From positions 2,118,457 to 2,182,456 of the forward strand of contig CP009479.1 in the NCBI GenBank assembly GCA_000965745.1: a DNA stretch of 64,000 nt, given 5' to 3'. Positions 45,595-53,763 of this stretch are shown here, one piece after another. The notes under the pieces are model-generated. The model searched no databases. It saw only the letters and a list, made by a program, of their open reading frames with translations, and was not told where the DNA came from. Numbering within the stretch: the stretch's first letter is position 1; each line of letters starts with the position of its first letter. Both the position numbers and the translations under genes were made by a program. Origin of the DNA: an uncultured archaeon (GTDB lineage: Archaea; Thermoplasmatota; Thermoplasmata; Thermoplasmatales; Thermoplasmataceae).

Positions 45595-46331
45595 AAGAAG
45601 TGACGTTTATAGTCTATAGAAAAGACCCATCGGTCAGTGAAGAGGAGAAATTTGAAGAATACAAGGTTCCGGTGGAAGAAGGGATGGTCGTCCTCGATGG
45701 AATACATTACATTGAGAACAACATAGATCCAACTCTTGCGGTAAGGTGGAACTGCAAGGCTGCAAGATGCGGCTCCTGTTCTGCTGAGGTGAATGGTTTC
45801 CCAAGGCTGATGTGCAAGACAAGGGTTGAGGATATGGGAGACAGGATCAAGGTATCCCCCATGAAGGCTTACCCCGTTGTGAAAGACCTTGTCACCGACG
45901 TATCACAGAATTATGACATAGAGAGAAGGATTCCCGAGTTCAAGCCCAAGGAAGGGCTGCAGGAACCATGGAGAGTTGACGAGATGGATGTGAAGAGATC
46001 CATGGAGTTCAGGAGATGCATTGAGTGCTTCCTTTGCCAGAACATCTGCCATGTGATCAGGGAGCATGAATCGAATTATGTCGGTCCAAGGCACATGGTT
46101 AAGATAGCATCCCTCGATATGCATCCACTTGATGACGTCGACAGGTCTGAATTCCTCCATGATGAGGGGGGAGCTGGATACTGCAACATAACCAAATGCT
46201 GCCAGGAAGTCTGCCCGGAACACATTCACATCACCGACAACGCCATAATACCGATGAAGGAGAGAATAGTTGGCAGTTACTATGATCCGATAGAGAGGGC
46301 AATTAAGAAAATCAGGAGGAAAAAGAGGTAG
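45591..46331 (+). CDS. sdhB: Succinate dehydrogenase iron-sulfur subunit
   Basis: A 246-residue protein. An N-terminal [2Fe-2S] domain has CKAARCGSCSAEV (about 55-67) and a final Cys in LMCKTRV. A C-terminal domain carries CIECFLCQNICHV (about 143-155) and CNITKCCQEVCPEHIHIT (about 200-217) for the [4Fe-4S] and [3Fe-4S] clusters. It carries electrons from FAD to the membrane quinone. The ATG overlaps the sdhA stop as ATGA. Confidence 0.96.
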   Translation: MKEVTFIVYRKDPSVSEEEKFEEYKVPVEEGMVVLDGIHYIENNIDPTLAVRWNCKAARCGSCSAEVNGFPRLMCKTRVEDMGDRIKVSPMKAYPVVKDLVTDVSQNYDIERRIPEFKPKEGLQEPWRVDEMDVKRSMEFRRCIECFLCQNICHVIREHESNYVGPRHMVKIASLDMHPLDDVDRSEFLHDEGGAGYCNITKCCQEVCPEHIHITDNAIIPMKERIVGSYYDPIERAIKKIRRKKR

Positions 46332-46337
46332 GTAAAA

Positions 46338-47054
46338 ATGGTAGAGAAAACTAGCGGTTTTTTCAAGGTTATTCCAAGAGAGCTGTGGGAACCAAACTGG
46401 AGAGTGTGGTCATTCGTGCTTCTTCTTGTGGTTTCCGTGGGAACGTTCATAGAATTCCCAGTCGCACCATTCAATGGGTACGTTGATCCCTTCTATTCTC
46501 CAACAGTGCTCGTGCTTCCATTCGTAGGGCTCTTCAGGCTGACATGCTACGCTTACAGGAAAGACTATTACAGGCACGTGTTCAACCACCCGAGAAGTTG
46601 CATGACCCCTGCCAGAGCCGAGTCAAAGCACAAAGGATACAGCGGTGAGACCAACCTCTTTGGAATAAGCAACCTCCACAGATACTTCCTTTACATAGGA
46701 ATCGCAATCCTTCCATTCTTCTACTACGACTTTGTGACATCAATGTTCATAGGCGGGGCGTTCATGATCAGGCTTGGAAGCATTATCTTGCTTGTCAACG
46801 CAATACTTGTCTCACTCTGGACGTTCTCATGCCATGCATTCAGGCACCTGACCGGAGGAAACGTGGACTGCTACAGTTGCACTGCTGCCCCCAAGTTCAG
46901 GAAGGGATGGTTCAACAGGCAGTCACTCATGAATGAGCACCACGAGGCTTTTGCTTTCATCAGCCTTGCGTTTATTGTGGGAGTTGACCTTTACATGAGA
47001 GCACTGTCGGCAGGTTGGCCAATAGACTTCACATTCCTGAGCTTCCACCTCTAG
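46338..47054 (+). CDS. sdhC: Succinate dehydrogenase membrane anchor subunit
   Basis: A 238-residue protein with about five membrane helices (about 28-46, 56-72, 110-130, 140-165 and 200-220). Several His residues in or near the helices could bind haem. It follows sdhB by 6 nt with an aggta ribosome site, the place of the anchor gene. Between helices it has NHPRSCMTPARAESKHKG and a CYSCTAA segment with two close cysteines. It should anchor SdhAB and pass electrons to quinone. The assignment rests on order and hydrophobicity. Confidence 0.8.
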   Translation: MVEKTSGFFKVIPRELWEPNWRVWSFVLLLVVSVGTFIEFPVAPFNGYVDPFYSPTVLVLPFVGLFRLTCYAYRKDYYRHVFNHPRSCMTPARAESKHKGYSGETNLFGISNLHRYFLYIGIAILPFFYYDFVTSMFIGGAFMIRLGSIILLVNAILVSLWTFSCHAFRHLTGGNVDCYSCTAAPKFRKGWFNRQSLMNEHHEAFAFISLAFIVGVDLYMRALSAGWPIDFTFLSFHL

Positions 47055-47063
47055 GTGATCAAA

Positions 47064-47264
47064 ATGGAAGAAGAATATGAAAAGAAAAAATATCTCGGAA
47101 CGGGTATAAGATACCCCCTGTTCTTCATCGGTGTCATGTTAATGGCCATAGGAGGAAACGCGTACAAATTCACGTCCTTCTCCCTGACCGGAATAGAAGC
47201 AATAGTCGGCATCGGGTTCGCAATTTTTGTGGCATCGATGCTTCCCGGCATGAAGAAGAAATAA
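47064..47264 (+). CDS. Small two-helix membrane protein, probable SdhD-like subunit
   Basis: A 66-residue protein with two membrane helices (about 16-33 and 40-60) and a charged start (MEEEYEKKKY). The ATG at 47064 follows a full ggtgatc Shine-Dalgarno site (47057-47063 region) that overlaps the sdhC stop, so an earlier GTG at 47055 is part of that site and not the start. As the last gene of the sdh operon it is probably the second anchor subunit, though a family match cannot be shown by eye. Confidence 0.7.
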   Translation: MEEEYEKKKYLGTGIRYPLFFIGVMLMAIGGNAYKFTSFSLTGIEAIVGIGFAIFVASMLPGMKKK

Positions 47265-47321
47265 TAACACACTTTTTCCCTTAAACCCCCTTTTTGCTGC
47301 TTTTTGATTGACTGGCAAACC

Positions 47322-47368
47322 TTAAATATTATTTATTAATTATAGGTTGACAACTAATGGTTGTCAAC
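47322..47368 (+). promoter_or_regulatory. Promoter with a perfect 9-bp inverted-repeat operator for the hsp20 operon
   Basis: A TATA-like ttaaatatt (47322-47330) is followed by gttgacaac at 47346-47354, the 5-nt spacer taatg, and gttgtcaac at 47360-47368. Transcription should begin near 47351, inside the repeat, so a bound protein would block the polymerase. The operon's own HTH regulator is the obvious candidate. Confidence 0.75.
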
Positions 47369-47382
47369 AGAGGTGTAGATAT

Positions 47383-47922
47383 ATGGCAAGAAAAGACTTT
47401 GATGATTGGGATGAAGATTTCTTTGGAGACATGTTCAGTGAGTTCGGCTTTGACTTCAAAAAGATGAACGAGCGCATGAGGAAGATATGGGACAGGATGC
47501 TTCACGACCCTGATTTTGCCACACAGGAACCTTACGTTTACGGGTTCACATACAAGGTCGGGCCGGAAGGCAAGCCCTATTTCCAGGAGTTCGGGAACAT
47601 GCCGGGAATGAGGAGAGAAAGGGCAAACATCCAGCAGAAAGACGTTAGAGAGCCAATAACAGACATTACAGAAGACAAGGACAAGTCGTACTTCACGTTC
47701 GAGCTTCCAGGAATATCAAAAGAGAACATAGACCTGAAAGTATCTTCCAGAAACGTAACCATCAGTGTAAAAGAGGGCACAAGGAAATACTACAAGAGCA
47801 TCGATCTCGACTATGAGGTTAAGCCCGAATCTGCCAAGGCCAGGTTCGTGAACGGCATACTTGATGTTTCGCTGGAAAAAACAACGAAAGAAGGCTCCGG
47901 AAAAACCATAGACATCGAGTGA
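47383..47922 (+). CDS. Hsp20-family small heat shock protein
   Basis: A 179-residue protein. An acidic, aromatic N-terminal region (DDWDEDFFGDMFSEFGFDF) precedes an alpha-crystallin domain (about 90-175) with YFTFELPGISKENIDLKV and the family's closing ARFVNGILDVSLEK. It binds unfolding proteins and holds them for refolding. The ATG at 47383 follows an aggtg ribosome site; an ATG-less longer frame at 47347 lies in the operator. The gene is 15 nt upstream of an HTH regulator. Confidence 0.93.
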   Translation: MARKDFDDWDEDFFGDMFSEFGFDFKKMNERMRKIWDRMLHDPDFATQEPYVYGFTYKVGPEGKPYFQEFGNMPGMRRERANIQQKDVREPITDITEDKDKSYFTFELPGISKENIDLKVSSRNVTISVKEGTRKYYKSIDLDYEVKPESAKARFVNGILDVSLEKTTKEGSGKTIDIE

Positions 47923-47937
47923 CGTGAAGAGCGGAAA

Positions 47938-48540
47938 ATGGTTAAAGACGACCTTGATCTGTTCCTTACAGCCCTTGAAAACAGTACAAGAAGGGAGATA
48001 CTCAAGAGGCTCACCCTTGAGGAATCCTACGCCCTTGAAATAAGCAAGTGGATCGGTGTATCACAGCAGGCAATAAACAAACAACTTGATCTGCTTGAAA
48101 AGTCGAGGCTGATAAGTTCGGCCGGGTTGATGCCAAGCAACAGCGGCGCGCCAAGAAAGATCTACCGGCCAACCAATTTTTCCTCAATAATCATAGATTA
48201 TTCTAGGAGTTTCTTCGAAGTAAAAAAATACGAACTCGACTTCGATCTTGAAGAGAACCGGGAAAATGAATCAAGCACTGTGAAGGAGCTCATTGGGGAG
48301 CTTAAGGATGTCAACGAGAAACTCGATGATATCATGAAAAAAAGAACAGAGCTGCTTTCCAGGAAAGACTCAATAATCATGAACATCAACAGCAGGATTG
48401 CGAGGGAGGCGAGCGACAACCTCCTGAGGGCGATTATTTCGACATTTCTTGAGACACTGGATGAGGAAGAAACGGCCGATAGGCTTTCCATGCCTCCCGA
48501 AGTTGTAAAAATCGTCGTCTCGGACTTCCTGAAGCTATAA
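47938..48540 (+). CDS. ArsR-like HTH regulator, probably a Phr-type heat-shock repressor
   Basis: A 200-residue protein. An N-terminal winged helix (about 8-80) has SKWIGVSQQAINKQLDLLEKS as recognition region. It is followed by a charged coiled coil (about 95-140) and a C-terminal helical domain. The length and domain plan match Phr of Pyrococcus (about 200 residues), which represses hsp20 and itself. It is cotranscribed with hsp20 behind a perfect inverted repeat, supporting autoregulation. Homology with Phr is judged by architecture, not by search. The 3' end overlaps dphB by 6 bp. Confidence 0.8.
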   Translation: MVKDDLDLFLTALENSTRREILKRLTLEESYALEISKWIGVSQQAINKQLDLLEKSRLISSAGLMPSNSGAPRKIYRPTNFSSIIIDYSRSFFEVKKYELDFDLEENRENESSTVKELIGELKDVNEKLDDIMKKRTELLSRKDSIIMNINSRIAREASDNLLRAIISTFLETLDEEETADRLSMPPEVVKIVVSDFLKL

Positions 48541-49296
48541 TCTCTCCGCAAACTCATTCAGAAAAGTTTCCTCGGAGTCGTTCAGGGTCGAAGGTAACAC
48601 CAGGGCGGCAGGATTTCCTTCCACACCACTTTTTTTAATTGACCCCATCGTGCCGAAAACCAGTCTCTGGCCCGGCTGAGAAACTGCTATTGCCACGCAA
48701 ATATCCCTTTCAGGCTCAAGTATTCTGCCCTTTCTTCTCCTTTCGAGTTCCTCCAGGATTCTTACAGCCTCCTGCACAGGCATTGTCTTTCCGTCTTTCA
48801 GGTCAAGAAGAAGGAGTGTGTGTAGATCCATTGAGATATTCTTCTCTATCTTGTCATAGACACTTGTTGGAAAGAAGCTCCTGCTTACGAATGGTATCGA
48901 GACAGGGGGGCCAAAACGATAGTGCATCAATCCAAAAACGCCCGGAATTACGCTTATTATTGAAGAGTTTTCAAAAATTCGGACTTCGACGCCAGCCTTC
49001 ATGGCGTCCAGGCGCAACTGGTTATGGGTGGTGGCGCTTAGAGGGTCTCCAGTAACTAGAAGGCAAACCTTTGTGTCCCTTGATTCGTCTATTATATCCT
49101 TTTCAGATTCAATGAAATCCCTGCCGGCTTCCAGGAGTTTCCTGCCCAGGGCGTTTCTGAGGTCAGCCATGGTTGAGCCCGGGGAGATGGAGGTGTAGGT
49201 TTCAAAATAGACTGAGTCGCAGGATTTCATCACTTCAAATGATTCAAGGGTAATGCTTTTCGTGCCCCTCAGGCCCAGGCCAATTATGTTTAGCAT
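48535..49296 (-). CDS. dphB: Diphthine synthase
   Basis: A 253-residue SAM-dependent methyltransferase of the tetrapyrrole-methylase fold. It starts MLNIIGLGLRG (SAM site) and has VCLLVTGDPLSATTHNQLRLDA (about 78-99, split by the loop), IPGVFGLMHYRFGPPVSIPF and TLLLLDLKDG. It makes the trimethylated diphthine precursor of diphthamide on elongation factor 2. It lies two nucleotides downstream of enolase on the minus strand and is convergent with the regulator gene. Confidence 0.96.
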   Translation of the reverse strand: MLNIIGLGLRGTKSITLESFEVMKSCDSVYFETYTSISPGSTMADLRNALGRKLLEAGRDFIESEKDIIDESRDTKVCLLVTGDPLSATTHNQLRLDAMKAGVEVRIFENSSIISVIPGVFGLMHYRFGPPVSIPFVSRSFFPTSVYDKIEKNISMDLHTLLLLDLKDGKTMPVQEAVRILEELERRRKGRILEPERDICVAIAVSQPGQRLVFGTMGSIKKSGVEGNPAALVLPSTLNDSEETFLNEFAERL

Positions 49297-49298
49297 GC

Positions 49299-50513
49299 TC
49301 AGCGCGATATTTCCTCTTCTATCCTTACAAGCTCATTGAGCTTGGAAAGCCTCTCGCCACCGATGATTCCTGACTTTATGTATTTTGAGGAAAATGCCAC
49401 AGCAAGGTGTGCAATGAAATCGTCTGTTGTCTCGCCGCTTCTGTGTGACACGACATTCTCCATGCCTGCGCGGGTAGCGAGGTCTACTGCCTCATACGTG
49501 GAGGTGAGTGTTCCGATCTGGTTGACTTTTATAAGTATGGCATTGGTTGATTTTTCCTCTATGCCGCGCTCAATTCTCTTGGTGTTTGTAGTGTATAGGT
49601 CATCGCCGACTATGAGGCACCTGTTCCCTACCGCCTTGGTTATCTCTGCGAACCCCTCGAAGGCATCTTCGTAAAGTGGGTCCTCCACAAGGGCAAACCC
49701 GTAATCGTTGACAAGTGATTTTACATAGTCTATCTGCTCGTCCTCCGATTTCTTTGAATTCCTGTATACGTACTTTCCCTTCTCATAAAAAGAGGTCGCT
49801 GCCAGGTCCATTCCAAGATCGATTTTGACCCCGGTTTCTCCAGATACCTGTTCTGTCGCGTCCTTCAGTATATCTATGGCTTCTTCATCGGATATGCTCG
49901 CAGTCCAGGCACGCTCATCCCCAACGCCTATGCTGACGTTTGGAAACTTGGCGGACAGAACTTCACCTATCTTCCTGTGCACCAGTGAGTTCACGTGTAT
50001 CGATTTCAAAAAGGTGTCGCCATGTGCGGCTACGTGGAATTCCTGAATAGTTGTTCCATTTGTCGAGTGCTTGCCTCCGCCGATCACGTTTCCGAGGGGC
50101 CATGGAATTCTATTGACAAAACTTCCTCCTACAACTGAATACAACGGAATTCCCAGCTTGCATGCAGAGGCCTTAGCGTTAGCTATTGAGAGGGCAGTTG
50201 CCATATTTCCTCCCAGGAGGCCGAAGTTGTATGTGCCGTCAAGCTCAGTGAGAACACGGTCAAATCCCCTCTGATCCAGAGAATTTCTTCCGATTATTGA
50301 TGATTTTACGCTTGAATTAAAGAACTCAATTGAGGAATCGATTCCCTTGTTTGAGAACGCAATCACCTCGGTCGCTCCAGTGCTGGCTCCTGATGGTGCA
50401 GAGCAGCGACCGAAGGCTCCATCCAGGTAGATATCTGCTTCTATCGTATACCTGCCCCTTGAATCCAGAACTTTCCTGACGTTTACGTCCCTGATTTCGA
50501 ACCCTTTAACCAT
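49299..50513 (-). CDS. eno: Enolase
   Basis: A 404-residue protein. It has [14 protein letters not shown] (substrate loop), [14 protein letters not shown], and metal ligands in [11 protein letters not shown] and [15 protein letters not shown]. The signature [14 protein letters not shown] holds the catalytic Lys, and [20 protein letters not shown] follows. It converts 2-phosphoglycerate to phosphoenolpyruvate. It is slightly shorter than most enolases (about 415-430), mainly at the C-terminus. It heads the eno-dphB operon. Confidence 0.97.
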   Translation of the reverse strand: MVKGFEIRDVNVRKVLDSRGRYTIEADIYLDGAFGRCSAPSGASTGATEVIAFSNKGIDSSIEFFNSSVKSSIIGRNSLDQRGFDRVLTELDGTYNFGLLGGNMATALSIANAKASACKLGIPLYSVVGGSFVNRIPWPLGNVIGGGKHSTNGTTIQEFHVAAHGDTFLKSIHVNSLVHRKIGEVLSAKFPNVSIGVGDERAWTASISDEEAIDILKDATEQVSGETGVKIDLGMDLAATSFYEKGKYVYRNSKKSEDEQIDYVKSLVNDYGFALVEDPLYEDAFEGFAEITKAVGNRCLIVGDDLYTTNTKRIERGIEEKSTNAILIKVNQIGTLTSTYEAVDLATRAGMENVVSHRSGETTDDFIAHLAVAFSSKYIKSGIIGGERLSKLNELVRIEEEISR

Positions 50514-50555
50514 AACGATACCTAAACCAAACTATTGATAAAAAACCTTCCCGGC

Positions 50556-51080
50556 TCATTCGTGTTTCTCAAGTGTACCGGAGTAGCTGACACAGAATGC
50601 GTTATACCTTTCCTTGTAAGCTGTCCAGAGTTGGACGTACCTGTCGGTCACTTCAGCCACAACCTTTGCCGGAATGCCAACGGCAATCTTCCTGTCCGGT
50701 ATTACGTCCTTATTCTTGACGACCGCCCCTTCACCAACAGCGGACCACTCGCCCAGCTCCGCAAAATCTGAAACTACAGACCCCATTCCAATAACTGCCC
50801 AGTCCTTGATTTTCGCCGTATGGACAACTGCGTTATGCCCCATTGTGACATGACTGCCTATTCTGGTCGTCTCCCCGGGCCTGGAATGAACCACGCAGTT
50901 GTCTTCGATGGCGGTAAAGTCTCCAACCTCTATCTTTCCATAATCCCCGCGCAGCACCGCACCGGGGCCAACCCATGTCCTCTTCCCTACTGTAACGTCG
51001 CCGATGACTGTCGCGTTGGGAAAAATATAAGCTTCCCCGTCAATCTTCGGTTTTCTCCCTTCATATCCATAGGAAGTCAT
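50556..51080 (-). CDS. Gamma-class carbonic anhydrase family protein
   Basis: A 174-residue left-handed beta-helix protein built of hexapeptide repeats (such as NATVIGDVTVGKRTWVGPGA). The three zinc histidines of the gamma class are present in CVVHS, MGHNA and VVHT (about 86, 106 and 111), so it may interconvert CO2 and bicarbonate. The trimer-forming C-terminal helix is present. The ATG at 51080 is preferred over a TTG at 51089. It is a single gene on the minus strand between enolase and a sugar kinase. Confidence 0.88.
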   Translation of the reverse strand: MTSYGYEGRKPKIDGEAYIFPNATVIGDVTVGKRTWVGPGAVLRGDYGKIEVGDFTAIEDNCVVHSRPGETTRIGSHVTMGHNAVVHTAKIKDWAVIGMGSVVSDFAELGEWSAVGEGAVVKNKDVIPDRKIAVGIPAKVVAEVTDRYVQLWTAYKERYNAFCVSYSGTLEKHE

Positions 51081-51111
51081 TGGTTCCAATCCCGTTTACG
51101 TATTAAAAACA

Positions 51112-52023
51112 TCATTCGCCCGCGATTACCTTCCTTTTTTCCCTGAACAGCTTCTCTATGTCGCCGTAGCCAAACCTGAACTCACTCATTGGAGTTTCTA
51201 TGGCCTTCGATGAAACGATGATGCCCATGATTATGGAATCGCTGATGCTCATTCCCTTCCACAGCCCCATGTACAGGCCTGACCTGAAAGAGTCACCTGC
51301 GCCTATTGTGTCGTACACTTTCTCTGCCGGAAGGATTGAAAAGTGATTGGAATCCCCATCCCGGAAAGCTGAAACCCCGCTCTGGCCACCGGTTATTATT
51401 ATCGTTTCAATCTCCGACGTCAGTTCCTCATGGGACTTTCCTGTCAGCTCCTTAAGTTTTTGGTATTCCGCTTCGTTCCCAACAAACATGTCTGCACGGT
51501 CTATGAATTTTTGAGCAGTTTCCCTGCTGTACCTGTAGTGTATTTCCTGTCCCGGGTCAAATGTAACCTTGCTGCCCCCGAGCAGATCGAAAACTTTTGC
51601 GTATTCCTCCGGAGGGCCTGTTGAAAAATGTGCCCACTTGTAATCAGAATCAGCTGAAAAATTTACTGCGGGAGACCATGAATCCATGGGGCCCTGGAAT
51701 ACGTATGCCACCTGGTCATTGCCGTCGGAAGATATATAGCAGACCGGACCGTAGCTGTCTTTCAGCTGGTCGACGTGTTTCAGGTCGATGCCAATGGACG
51801 AGAGGTATTCAAGGTATTCAGCGTGGGTCTTCGGAGATACTGCTGAGTAAAGGTCAAAATCAAGCCCAAGTTTTCTTGAGACTATTGCAAAATTCCCGGC
51901 CGTGCCACCAAAATTCTCGGATACGTCTGTCACGTTGACCGACCCGACGCGCGGGAGTACTGGTACCCTTATCGATACATCAATGTTTATGTGACCAAAA
52001 AAAGCAAGGAAAGATGATGTCAT
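51112..52023 (-). CDS. PfkB/ribokinase-family kinase
   Basis: A 303-residue protein. It has GHINIDVSIRVPVLPRVGSV (about 10-29), a GGTAGNFAIVSRKLG nucleotide or sugar-binding segment, NEAEYQKL, and the signature DTIGAGDSFRSGLYMGL (about 238-254) with the catalytic Asp. These kinases phosphorylate sugars or nucleosides; archaeal relatives include nucleoside kinases. The substrate cannot be read from sequence. It is next to a transcription factor B gene on the same strand, separated by 16 nt. Confidence 0.9.
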   Translation of the reverse strand: MTSSFLAFFGHINIDVSIRVPVLPRVGSVNVTDVSENFGGTAGNFAIVSRKLGLDFDLYSAVSPKTHAEYLEYLSSIGIDLKHVDQLKDSYGPVCYISSDGNDQVAYVFQGPMDSWSPAVNFSADSDYKWAHFSTGPPEEYAKVFDLLGGSKVTFDPGQEIHYRYSRETAQKFIDRADMFVGNEAEYQKLKELTGKSHEELTSEIETIIITGGQSGVSAFRDGDSNHFSILPAEKVYDTIGAGDSFRSGLYMGLWKGMSISDSIIMGIIVSSKAIETPMSEFRFGYGDIEKLFREKRKVIAGE

Positions 52024-52039
52024 CTCTCCCTTGATCCAA

Positions 52040-52696
52040 CTATCGTATTTGGTTATTGAGGTCTCTCAGGACGTTTCTGATTGTTACTTCGGAAACTCCT
52101 GCGAATTTTGAGATCTCGCCCTGAGTTCTCAGTTCACCCCTCTTCTGGCAGGAGATATACAAGCTTGCAGCTGCAATGGCGGAGGGCTTGAATGTTTTTG
52201 ATCTCTTCTTCAGAGATTCTGAAAATTCAGAGCACGTGTCCTTTGCCATCTGGACGGTTCCCTCACTGATCATCAGCTTCTTCCCTATGGATGCTATCAC
52301 AGCGTTGTGGTCAGGCATGCTCCTCTTGTATTTTGGCTCCAGGTCAAGGATCTTCTTGTATGTCCTCATTACAAGAACCGGGTCCAGCTGGTCGGGGAAC
52401 CTTTTGCTCTTTGACTTCCCATAGAACGAGTTTGGAGCAACATAGGTGTTCAGTTCCCTGGCGGCCGCAATTATGCACGCTGCTACGGTATACCTGAAAT
52501 CCTTGCCCCTCATAAGATCCTTCTTGGTAACATTCTGGTAAACCTCAAGGCTCTTGATCTGAAGCTCCTTGGGAAGATTCAGAAATCTGTTGAGCTCGTC
52601 ATAGTACTGCAGGAAAATCCTGTCAGATACATTCCTTCTCATTATTGAAATTTTGAACTGGTTAAACCTTTTGGCAAATGATATTGAACTGTCCAT
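52040..52696 (-). CDS. Transcription factor B paralogue lacking the N-terminal zinc ribbon
   Basis: A 218-residue protein made of two cyclin-like repeats: RDIFLQYYDELNRF-type start (about 26-110) and a second repeat (about 120-215) with KPSAIAAASLYISCQKRGELRTQ and FAGVSEVTIRNVLRDL. Full archaeal TFB has about 300 residues and an N-terminal CXXC...CXXC ribbon that recruits RNA polymerase; here there is no such ribbon, only about 20 residues. It should still bind TBP and the BRE. It is 5 nt downstream of an unknown 130-residue gene and shares its promoter. Confidence 0.85.
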   Translation of the reverse strand: MDSSISFAKRFNQFKISIMRRNVSDRIFLQYYDELNRFLNLPKELQIKSLEVYQNVTKKDLMRGKDFRYTVAACIIAAARELNTYVAPNSFYGKSKSKRFPDQLDPVLVMRTYKKILDLEPKYKRSMPDHNAVIASIGKKLMISEGTVQMAKDTCSEFSESLKKRSKTFKPSAIAAASLYISCQKRGELRTQGEISKFAGVSEVTIRNVLRDLNNQIR

Positions 52697-52701
52697 TCAC
52701 T

Positions 52702-53094
52702 TCACCCCTTCACGATGTCCTTGTAGAAATTCTCTACATTCACAATTTCCGTTTTTTCACTCCGGCCCATTATGTCTTTTATCTCAGACGCCACCAGATT
52801 TTCTTTTCCATAGAGCATTGAATAAAATACCTGCCCCCCTTCGTGATGCATTACAATCTTCTCAGGAAATGAAAATTTTTCAAAGAATTTCGTGCATATT
52901 GCCCTGAACATTACATAGGATTCTTCCCCAACGTAAGACAGAGATTCCACTATAATCCCTCTTCCTCTTCTGGTTATTTCGTTCACTTGGAGATTATCCT
53001 TTGTGAAATAGTAACCTACCTCGCGGATGCTTCCTTTATGTGCTTTTTCGCGCTTCGTCTGAAGGTACCGTACATTTCTCATGGATAGTTTCAT
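52702..53094 (-). CDS. Unknown protein cotranscribed with the ribbonless TFB
   Basis: A 130-residue soluble basic protein with mixed strands and helices (KGSIREVGYYFTKDN, then GRGIIVESLSYVGEESYVMF and VMHHEGGQVFYSMLYGKEN). I see no zinc ribbon, HTH or enzyme motif. It is the first gene of an operon with the ribbonless TFB, 5 nt upstream, under a promoter with a perfect 12-bp palindrome. Such tight pairing suggests that it works with that factor, perhaps supplying the part that the ribbon normally does, but this is speculation. Confidence 0.6.
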   Translation of the reverse strand: MKLSMRNVRYLQTKREKAHKGSIREVGYYFTKDNLQVNEITRRGRGIIVESLSYVGEESYVMFRAICTKFFEKFSFPEKIVMHHEGGQVFYSMLYGKENLVASEIKDIMGRSEKTEIVNVENFYKDIVKG

Positions 53095-53107
53095 TTCGAC
53101 CCACTTC

Positions 53108-53143
53108 TAATACGTATTACTAAAGAAGGTATATAAAAGTTAC
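53108..53143 (-). promoter_or_regulatory. Promoter with a 12-bp palindrome before the TFB operon
   Basis: taatacgtatta at 53108-53119 is a perfect palindrome. On the minus strand it lies about 20 nt downstream of a TATA-like box (tatataaaag, 53130-53139), where transcription should start, just before the ATG at 53094. This is the position of a repressor site. Confidence 0.65.
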
Positions 53144-53293
53144 GCCATTTTTTTCATCAAAATTATTAAATAGGGATGATGCTTTGTTTCAAATTGTACC
53201 TGTCTTTTAAATACTCGATATCAAAAATTCGACAAAAATGAACAAAACATTCACATTTCAAAAATATGAGAACCGGTAAAACCAGTTAAAATT

Positions 53294-53321
53294 GTCCAAT
53301 TAAGTATTAGAATAATTGGAC
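53294..53321 (-). terminator. 9-bp hairpin just past the cgi121 stop, possible terminator
   Basis: gtccaatta at 53294-53302 pairs with taattggac at 53313-53321 across a 10-nt loop, starting 11 nt after the cgi121 stop. It could end the lonB-cgi121 transcript or stabilise its 3' end; archaeal terminators usually rely on U tracts, which are weak here. Confidence 0.4.
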
Positions 53322-53331
53322 TCAGGTCAGA

Positions 53332-53763
53332 TTACAAAGTAAGTTCAAGCTCCACTTTGGCCATGTTGCCGAACACAATAGTGTCCTTGTCTGGACAGTC
53401 CACAGGGAGAGAGAGCGACTTGTTCTCCTTGAGAGATTTGAACGCGTCCAGAAACCTTCCAAGGTCGTTGCGGCTATCATGTATAATGAGGAAGTTCCTG
53501 GTGCCCGGCGTAACGCCGACTGCCCCATAAGCCTTAGGTATCTGAGAGTGCCCGGAAAGATATAGCATCAGTAGAGTTGCGTCATCCCTGACCTTTTTCC
53601 CCCTGTTCCGGTCCACATGTTCCATGGCAGCCCTGATTTGAACTTCAGAAAAGATCTTGTTTCTGTCCAACACGGCAAAAAAATTTTCAGCAGTCCGTAA
53701 AAAATCACGGACCTTGTTTGATTCCAGAGATATATTTGAACTGAGATATGTGAAATCAGGCAA
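53332..53763 (-). CDS. cgi121: KEOPS complex subunit Cgi121
   Basis: A 143-residue protein. Its [19 protein letters not shown] (about 39-57) and [22 protein letters not shown] (about 63-84, split by the loop) match the helical core of Cgi121, and the C-terminal half is beta-rich. Cgi121 binds the 3' end of tRNA and the Bud32 kinase in the KEOPS complex that makes t6A37. The ATG overlaps the lonB stop by 8 bp, so synthesis of the two is coupled. Other KEOPS genes are not in the window. Confidence 0.85.
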   Translation of the reverse strand: MPDFTYLSSNISLESNKVRDFLRTAENFFAVLDRNKIFSEVQIRAAMEHVDRNRGKKVRDDATLLMLYLSGHSQIPKAYGAVGVTPGTRNFLIIHDSRNDLGRFLDAFKSLKENKSLSLPVDCPDKDTIVFGNMAKVELELTL

